This document shows positions 1-4,437 of a stretch of 6,448 bases of DNA, piece by piece (within the stretch, counting starts at the first letter, position 1; each line of letters starts with the position of its first letter). The stretch comes from an uncultured Planctomycetaceae bacterium (GTDB taxonomy: Bacteria; Planctomycetota; Planctomycetia; Pirellulales; Pirellulaceae): the NCBI GenBank assembly GCA_937967755.1, contig CALBTA010000688.1, positions 1-6,448 of the forward strand, written 5' to 3'. The notes below the pieces were generated by a model. That model saw only the letters and a list, made by a program, of their open reading frames with translations, searched no databases and was not told the DNA's origin. The position numbers and the translations under genes are program-made.

Positions 1-763
1 CCCATTCGGCGACGTTGCCGTGCATGTCGTGCAGGCCCCAGGCGTTCGGTTTTTTCTGACCAACCTTCTGGTACTTGCCTTCGCTGTTCTTGCTGTACCA
101 GGCATAGTCGCCAAGTTGCTCGGCATCGTCGCCGAAGTGATAGGCGGTTGTCGTCCCCGCGCGAGCGGCATATTCCCACTCAGCCTCAGTCGGCAAGCGG
201 TAATAGCGGCCGGTCTTCGCGGAAAGCCATTTGCAATAAATCTTCGCCGAAAGCTGCGTCATGCAAATCGCCGGGTTGCTGCGCTTGCCCATGCCGAAGC
301 TCATATCGACATACGGCGGCGTCGGCTGGGTTGTTTGATACTCCTCCGCCAGCTTGTCACGTTCGTTCAGCGACATGCTGGTGAACTTCAGCCGCAAAAT
401 GTCGAGGTCGTCCATCCAAACTTCGTAAGCGTCCCACGTTATCTCGTGCTTGCCCATCCAAAACGGGTCGAGCTTCACGGTATGCTGCGGCCCTTCGCTG
501 CGCCGCCGGCCCCGCTCGCCTTCGGGGCTGCCCATCACGAACTGGCCGCCGGGGATGGGCACCATTTCGATCTTCGCGCTGGTATGCTCGATCAGTTCGG
601 CATACGGCTTCATCTCCGCCGCGCTCGACGCCTGAGCGTCTTCAATTTTCAGCGGCGCGGGGTGGTCGGAAAGCCGCAAGATGTGTTTTTCTTCGGCCAT
701 TGCGAAAGGAAGGCAGCAGGCTAGGCACCACAGGCAGGCAGCGATTGCGCAGCGAACGTTCAT
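1..763 (-). CDS. Exported FGE-sulfatase (formylglycine-generating enzyme-like) domain protein, C-terminus beyond window
   Basis: Reading the minus strand from an ATG at 763-761 gives 254 codons open to the window edge. The first 23 residues look like a Sec signal peptide: an Arg at position 4, a hydrophobic Cys/Leu/Ala-rich core, and a likely cut after AMA before EEK. The FGE-sulfatase fold then shows its usual marks in order: [13 protein letters not shown] (68-80), FWMGKHEIT (101-109), [15 protein letters not shown] (189-203) and [13 protein letters not shown] (242-254). The stretch with [15 protein letters not shown] (156-170) before the Trp/Tyr-rich helix is, from memory, usual in planctomycete members. 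The family includes enzymes that turn sulfatase Cys or Ser into formylglycine, but many relatives are non-catalytic or have other substrates. The active-site cysteines would lie past the left edge, so activity cannot be judged. No strong Shine-Dalgarno is visible; the signal peptide supports this start. It lies 170 bases downstream of the pseudo-receiver gene on the same strand. Confidence 0.9.
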   Translation of the reverse strand, partial: MNVRCAIAACLWCLACCLPFAMAEEKHILRLSDHPAPLKIEDAQASSAAEMKPYAELIEHTSAKIEMVPIPGGQFVMGSPEGERGRRRSEGPQHTVKLDPFWMGKHEITWDAYEVWMDDLDILRLKFTSMSLNERDKLAEEYQTTQPTPPYVDMSFGMGKRSNPAICMTQLSAKIYCKWLSAKTGRYYRLPTEAEWEYAARAGTTTAYHFGDDAEQLGDYAWYSKNSEGKYQKVGQKKPNAWGLHDMHGNVAEW

Positions 764-860
764 AAGGCGGGGCGAGCGATGCTCGTGAAGGCGGGACGGG
801 AGCGAAACGCACTTCCCAACAGCATAACCACCGCCGCCGGCCGCTGGCAAGCAAACGAAT
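764..860. other. Intergenic spacer upstream of the FGE-domain gene
   Basis: This is the part of the minus-strand intergenic gap not covered by repeat A. It contains a small perfect hairpin, CGAGC-GAT-GCTCG (773-785), about 10 bases upstream of the start codon, which could affect translation initiation. I see no convincing promoter or ribosome binding site. The FGE gene may therefore be transcribed from the upstream gene, or from a promoter I cannot recognise. Confidence 0.3.
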
Positions 861-937
861 GTAGCAGGCACTCTCCGTGTGCCGTCCGCCGAATTGCGTT
901 CACGCTCCCGTTAGGGCACAAGGAGTGTGCCGACTAC
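861..937. repeat. Paired-hairpin repeat A (GTAG...CTAC family)
   Basis: This is an inverted repeat starting with GTAG (861-864) and ending with CTAC (934-937). The inner arms, 867-883 and 915-931, match in 15 of 17 positions when one is reverse-complemented. Each arm is itself nearly palindromic: GGCAC and GTGCC flank a CTCC-containing centre. The element can therefore fold either as one long stem or as two small hairpins. The layout is the same as repeat B at 1946-2013. It lies between two minus-strand genes, and its right end contains the TAG stop of the upstream one. In that position it could mark the transcript end, but no T-run follows. It resembles bacterial REP/BIME-type intergenic elements in architecture; mobility is inferred only. 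Confidence 0.75.
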
Positions 938-1875
938 GATTCAAACCCCGGCAGGCTGAGTTGCCGTTGTGGTTGGACCCGTTCGAGGTAACGGTCCCGA
1001 TACTGTTCCGCCAGCAGCATCACCACTTCCAGGCCGAGCAAATCGGCACGGTTCATCACGTGTCGGGCGCTGCGGTTGCCCAGGCCGGCAATCACCTCTT
1101 CGAGCGCGGCCAGGTGAAGCCGCATCGCTTCGCGGGCGGTCGCGCCGGAGACGACCAACAGATCAACCAGGTGGTGCATCTCCTCCCGCAAATTGCCGCT
1201 GCCCATGATGATGTAAGCCTTCAGCAATTCGCGGTAGTGCTCGACCAACCGCGAAGGAAGCGGCGGCGGCAGTTCGTCATCATCACCATCATCTGAACCA
1301 TTCAACAACGCCCGTTGCTGCCGCAGCAACTTTTTCGCCTCGTCCTGTTCGCGTTTCAACTGTTGCTGTTGCGATTGGCGGAGCTGCCGGTTCTCTTCCA
1401 ACACCTGATGCCGCTGCACCGCTCGAGCGACTTGCCACAGCAGCGTCCGTGTCGTGGTGGTGTTCACGCAAATGTAGGCGTCCGCACCCTCTTCGTAACA
1501 CAAGGCGGCCATCTCTTGTTCGCTTTGCGATCCCAGCACGACAATCGGTTGCGATTCACTGCTGCCGGTACGCAGCACTTCCAAAAGATCGAGCGCATCC
1601 AAATCATGCGGCTCATGGCTGACCAGCACGGCATCAAACACTTCGTCCCGCAACCGGGCCAACCCGGTCGTCACGCCGGTCACCTCATCCAAAGCCACTT
1701 CGCTGGCACTGTCGCCCGCCAACGCATCGGCCAGCCAGCGCCCCGTGCGCTGCCGCCCGGTGATGAACAACACCTTCAACTGCGGCGGCAGAAAGTCGGG
1801 TGACGCGGCTGTTGTGGTCGGTGGCGATTGGAGTGAATTCATGCGGGTGACTTCGGTGGTGTCTACCAGATACAT
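934..1875 (-). CDS. Pseudo-receiver protein with coiled coil and KaiA/RbsU-like C-terminal helical domain
   Basis: The protein is 313 residues from ATG at 1875, or 302 from a second ATG at 1842; both starts are possible and neither has a strong ribosome binding site. Residues about 33-155 follow a response-regulator receiver pattern (KVLFITG, FDAVLVS, PIVVLGS, GADAYICV), but the key residues are gone. The acidic pair is T39/G40, the phosphoacceptor Asp is S86, and the conserved Lys is V137. A Gln/Lys/Arg-rich predicted coiled coil (about 156-190) and an acidic, Pro-rich linker (195-208) follow. Residues 209-298 form a helical domain with HYRELLKAYI, MRLHLAALEEV and LLAEQYRDRYLE. From memory these align with the KaiC-binding domain of KaiA and the N-terminal RsbT-binding domain of RsbU, which are structurally related. 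This suggests a phosphorylation-independent signalling adaptor. It is cytoplasmic, with no signal peptide. The partner protein is unknown. A candidate promoter lies at 1903-1931. Confidence 0.85.
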   Translation of the reverse strand: MYLVDTTEVTRMNSLQSPPTTTAASPDFLPPQLKVLFITGRQRTGRWLADALAGDSASEVALDEVTGVTTGLARLRDEVFDAVLVSHEPHDLDALDLLEVLRTGSSESQPIVVLGSQSEQEMAALCYEEGADAYICVNTTTTRTLLWQVARAVQRHQVLEENRQLRQSQQQQLKREQDEAKKLLRQQRALLNGSDDGDDDELPPPLPSRLVEHYRELLKAYIIMGSGNLREEMHHLVDLLVVSGATAREAMRLHLAALEEVIAGLGNRSARHVMNRADLLGLEVVMLLAEQYRDRYLERVQPQRQLSLPGFES

Positions 1876-1902
1876 CTTTCGTGGGCGAAATTTCGGCGGC
1901 GT

Positions 1903-1931
1903 ACTCTACCGCCACCCACCCATACGGTCAA
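1903..1931 (-). promoter_or_regulatory. Candidate sigma70-like promoter for the pseudo-receiver gene
   Basis: On the minus strand, TTGACC (1931-1926) is followed by a 17-base spacer and TAGAGT (1908-1903). That is 5 of 6 and 4 of 6 matches to the E. coli consensus. The predicted transcript would start near 1896, about 20 bases before the ATG at 1875 and about 54 before the ATG at 1842, so it does not decide between the two starts. Planctomycete promoters are poorly characterised, so this is a position-supported guess. Confidence 0.35.
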
Positions 1932-1945
1932 CGCCGCGCCGTGAA

Positions 1946-2013
1946 GTAGGACGGGCACTCCTGCCCGTCCCGCAACGGCCCCAATCCACGACGGGCAAGA
2001 GTGCCCGCTCTAC
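1946..2013. repeat. Paired-hairpin repeat B (GTAG...CTAC family) in the divergent intergenic region
   Basis: The left arm (1946-1969) and right arm (1990-2013) match in 21 of 24 positions when one is reverse-complemented. The outer ends are GTAG and CTAC. The left arm folds on its own into a perfect 9-bp stem (1949-1957 with 1962-1970) with a CTCC loop. The right arm forms CGGGCA-AGAG-TGCCCG (1992-2007). Repeat A has the same ends, CTCC-type centre and arm-in-arm palindrome, but a different stem sequence, so the two belong to one family. It lies between two divergent candidate promoters, where it could insulate or influence either one. Confidence 0.8.
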
Positions 2014-2049
2014 AATCCCGAAGCGTCCATCGCTGCTAGCAAACCGTTG

Positions 2050-2078
2050 TTGCCCGTTGCTAAGTTGTTTTGTAGTAT
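2050..2078 (+). promoter_or_regulatory. Candidate sigma70-like promoter for the ABC importer operon
   Basis: TTGCCC (2050-2055) and TAGTAT (2073-2078) are separated by 17 bases, with 4 of 6 matches to each consensus box. Transcription would begin near 2085, giving a leader of about 70 bases before the binding-protein start at 2154. The local sequence is more AT-rich than its surroundings, which supports the call. It remains weak evidence on sequence alone. Confidence 0.3.
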
Positions 2079-2153
2079 TTGGTTGCTGCAAAAAAGGGGC
2101 GTTGCCTGCGGGCCGCAAGACGGACTTCTCACCCACCTAAGGGAATGTCGATT

Positions 2154-4001
2154 ATGAAGACTCAGACCAACTGGAGCCTCGCGTTGCTGCTGGCCATCGC
2201 CTGCATGCCTATTTTGCTTGGCTGCCCGCCGTCGAATAACAACGGCAACGGCGGAGACGGCACAACGACGACTGACGAAGCGGCGACCGACGGCGACCCC
2301 AATGGCGGCGGGGAAACCAAACTGACGATGGCAGGCGTCGAACCGGCTGAAAACGACGTGTTGCAGATGTACTACACGGACGATCCCGATACGTTGAACT
2401 TCGTGACATCGAGCGATTCGACCAGTACGGCGTTCCAACGCCAGGTGTATGAATCGATGGGCGAGCGCGACATGGCCGACCCTTCCATCTGGAAGCCTGC
2501 GCTCGCCGAGTCATGGACTTTTGACGAGGAAACGCTGACCTGGACGATCAAACTCCGCGAAGGTGTGATGTGGCACTCCATCACTCGGCCGGACGACACG
2601 GTGATCGAACCTGAGGAGTTCACCGCGAAGGACGTCAAGTTCACGTTCGATTGCATCCTAAACCCATTCACCGAAGCCGCCCACGTCCGCAGCTACTTCA
2701 CCGACGAAACGATCGAAGGTGACGACAAATCGAAAATCGTGGTCGAGACCCCGGGCAAGTACGAGGTGGTCATTCGCTGGTTGAAACCCTACTTCATGCA
2801 CGACACGTTCACGCTAGGACAAGGGATCATCCCCCGGCATGTCTACGGCAACGATGCCAAAGGCGAGCCGATTTCTTTCGACTACCGCTCCAAGGAATTC
2901 GCCGACGGGTTCAACAAGCATTGGGCGAACAGCACGATGTGCGGCACCGGCCCGATGATCTTCAAGGAGTGGAACAAAAGCGACCACGTTTCGCTAGAGC
3001 GCAACCCGAATTATTGGGGAACGCCGTTTTACTTTTCCCACATCAACTACCGCTATATCAAAAACCCCAACACCGCGCGCCAGAAGGTGTTGCAGAACGA
3101 ACTCGATTGGGCCGGCTTCACCGAAAAGAACCAATACCTTGAAGCGAAGACCCACGACGCGGTGGTCGGCGGCAAAGTGGTGCTAAAAGAGTACCAATCG
3201 ACGTCGTACCGCTACCTAGGGTGGAACACAAAACGGGATGTCTTTAACGACGCCAAGGTGCGCACGGCGCTCAGCCACGCGGTGCCTGTTCAGGCGTTTA
3301 TAGACGACGTTTTCTACGGCCTTGCCCGTCGTGTCAACGGCCCGTTCGTGCCAGATGGGCCGTTCTCCAGCCCCAATGTGAAGGAGATTCCCTTCGACCT
3401 CGATAAGGCGAAAGCTCTGTTGGCCGAAGCCGGCTGGGAGGATTCCAATGAGAGCGGCACGGTCGACAAGATGATCGACGGCAAACTGGTTGAGTTCAAG
3501 TTTGACTTGATGATCTTTTCCGATGCCCCCTCTTTCAAAACGATGGCCGAAATTGTCCAGGAAAACTTCCGCAAAATCGGCGTCGAAGTCACCATCACGC
3601 CAACGAAGTGGGCGTTGATGTTGCAAAATCTGCGCAAGAAAGATTTTGACGCGACCATTTTGGGCTGGAGCGCCGATTGGAAGGGCGACCCTTACCAAAT
3701 CTGGCATGGCAGCCAGGCGGACGAACCGGAGAGTTCCAACTCCATCGGTTACAAGAACCCTGAGGTCGACGCGCTGATCGACAAGCTGCGTGTCACGGTC
3801 AACGAAGAAGACCAAATCGAAATCTACCACCAGATTCACGAGAAAATTTTCGCCGACCAGCCGTACACGTTTTTGTTCGCCGAAAAGACCACCGCCGGCC
3901 TCGACGCGCGTATTGAAAATTGGAAGTCGTACCCGATGCTGCGGCCCCACCGGGATACGCGGGAGTGGCATTCCACCTCGGCCAGGGTGCTTGGCCCGTA
4001 G
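2154..4001 (+). CDS. Peptide/nickel-type ABC transporter substrate-binding lipoprotein (SBP_bac_5 / OppA-DppA family)
   Basis: The start chosen is ATG 2154, because AAGGGA at 2139-2144 then sits 9 bases upstream. ATG 2145 is in frame but too close to that site. The 615-residue protein begins with a lipoprotein signal whose lipobox LLGC puts the lipidated Cys at 24. A low-complexity Asn/Gly/Thr/Asp tether follows to about residue 53. Family 5 binding-protein marks follow in order: DPDTLN (77-82), LAESWTFDEETLTWTIKLRE (117-136), EEFTAKDVKFTFD (154-166), GTGPMIFKEW (264-273), LERNPNYW (281-288), FDLDKAKALLAEAGW (414-428) and GWSADWKGDPYQIWH (504-518). DSNESGTVD (430-438) resembles the DxDxDG-type loop common in this family. 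The mature protein would be anchored outside the inner membrane and deliver peptide-like ligands to the permease encoded at 4438. The exact substrate (oligopeptide, dipeptide, nickel or other) cannot be told. It is somewhat longer than typical DppA, partly because of the tether. Confidence 0.93.
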   Translation: MKTQTNWSLALLLAIACMPILLGCPPSNNNGNGGDGTTTTDEAATDGDPNGGGETKLTMAGVEPAENDVLQMYYTDDPDTLNFVTSSDSTSTAFQRQVYESMGERDMADPSIWKPALAESWTFDEETLTWTIKLREGVMWHSITRPDDTVIEPEEFTAKDVKFTFDCILNPFTEAAHVRSYFTDETIEGDDKSKIVVETPGKYEVVIRWLKPYFMHDTFTLGQGIIPRHVYGNDAKGEPISFDYRSKEFADGFNKHWANSTMCGTGPMIFKEWNKSDHVSLERNPNYWGTPFYFSHINYRYIKNPNTARQKVLQNELDWAGFTEKNQYLEAKTHDAVVGGKVVLKEYQSTSYRYLGWNTKRDVFNDAKVRTALSHAVPVQAFIDDVFYGLARRVNGPFVPDGPFSSPNVKEIPFDLDKAKALLAEAGWEDSNESGTVDKMIDGKLVEFKFDLMIFSDAPSFKTMAEIVQENFRKIGVEVTITPTKWALMLQNLRKKDFDATILGWSADWKGDPYQIWHGSQADEPESSNSIGYKNPEVDALIDKLRVTVNEEDQIEIYHQIHEKIFADQPYTFLFAEKTTAGLDARIENWKSYPMLRPHRDTREWHSTSARVLGP

Positions 4002-4038
4002 GCTTATACGCTTGCGAAACGAAGACTCCCTGCACGGG

Positions 4039-4152
4039 GCGGCGCAGCCGCGGAAGATACGCCGAAGGCGTTAAACACCATAGCCCAGGGTAAGCGACGA
4101 AGTCGCGCCACCCTGGGTTTCGGAAGAACGACAACCGATACCCTGAAAGGGT
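4039..4152 (+). repeat. Four-hairpin element C, copy 1 (forward)
   Basis: Four stems occur in a row: GCGGC-GCA-GCCGC (4039-4051), ACGCC-GAA-GGCGT (4059-4071), a long stem CCCAGGGT/ACCCTGGG (4084-4091 with 4110-4117), and ACCCT-GAA-AGGGT (4140-4152). The long stem encloses a second perfect hairpin, GCGAC-GAA-GTCGC (4094-4106). All small stems are perfect. Their loops are GNA triloops on the plus strand. The spacers between stems are 7, 12 and 22 bases. Copy 2 at 4192-4304 repeats this order, with nearly equal spacing, on the opposite strand. It begins 37 bases after the stop codon of the binding-protein gene and would be transcribed as part of the operon. Confidence 0.85.
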
Positions 4153-4191
4153 TTAACAAAATGGCAAACCCAAACATTGCGCCGTTGTATA

Positions 4192-4304
4192 ACGCCTTCA
4201 GCGTAACGAGCCTGGCGGCATCACCAACCCAGGGTGCGCCGCTGCGCGTCGGACCCTGGGCTACGATGTGCAACGCCTTCGGCGTAAAGGTGTCGCTGCG
4301 CGAC
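4192..4304 (-). repeat. Four-hairpin element C, copy 2 (inverted)
   Basis: Read on the minus strand from 4304, this gives GTCGC-GCA-GCGAC (4304-4292), ACGCC-GAA-GGCGT (4285-4273), the long stem CCCAGGGT/ACCCTGGG (4260-4253 with 4235-4228), and ACGCT-GAA-GGCGT (4204-4192). The order and spacers (6, 12 and 23 bases) match copy 1. The stems differ from copy 1 mostly by paired changes that keep base pairing: two in the first hairpin, and one plus a T-A to T-G change in the last. The interior of the long stem has diverged more; it can form GACGC-GCA-GCGGC with one mismatch. The two copies are back to back, 39 bases apart, with the GNA loops on opposite strands. Confidence 0.85.
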
Positions 4305-4437
4305 CAAATCTACACGTTCGACGAATTGATTCACAGCGTTGCCCGTTGGGGCGACAGCCATCTGACGATTGCAGCACGGCAAATCACCAACCACGGTGGC
4401 TAGAAGCCCCCGCTACTGACGGAATTAGACTCGCCCA

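Larger units (their letters stand above)
4002..4437. other. Long intergenic region inside the ABC importer operon
   Basis: This 436-base space separates the binding-protein and permease genes, which normally lie close together. Positions 4039-4304 are taken up by two inverted copies of a four-hairpin repeat, listed separately. In 4305-4437 I see no convincing gene, promoter or terminator, only a small palindrome, CCACGGTGG (4391-4399). No strong ribosome binding site precedes the permease start at 4438; GGAAT at 4421-4425 is the nearest purine-rich stretch and is rather far away. Confidence 0.6.

Noticed and set aside
20..724. Long plus-strand open frame over the left end
   Set aside because: It is antisense to the FGE-domain gene, whose minus-strand reading has clear family motifs; the plus-strand product shows no recognisable domain.
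1315..1803. Plus-strand open frame opposite the pseudo-receiver gene
   Set aside because: It is a GC-rich shadow; the minus strand encodes a coherent receiver-like and helical-domain protein.
934..1875. A complete Kai circadian clock
   Set aside because: Only a KaiA-like layout is visible; no kaiB or kaiC gene is in the window, and RsbU-type signalling is an equally good explanation.
861..2013. CRISPR array
   Set aside because: The repeats are inverted hairpin pairs, not regularly spaced direct repeats with unique spacers, and no cas gene is present.
3216..3971. Long minus-strand open frame inside the binding-protein gene
   Set aside because: The plus-strand frame carries the SBP family motifs throughout; the antisense product looks like unstructured mirror coding.
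4084..4120. Rho-independent terminator after the binding-protein gene
   Set aside because: A strong stem ends in TTT, but the T-run is too short and a matching inverted copy exists downstream, so a repeat element explains it better.
4161..4403. 80-codon plus-strand open frame in the importer intergenic gap
   Set aside because: Much of it is the reverse side of hairpin element C copy 2; the predicted peptide is simply translated repeat. Such sequences are easily mis-annotated as hypothetical proteins.
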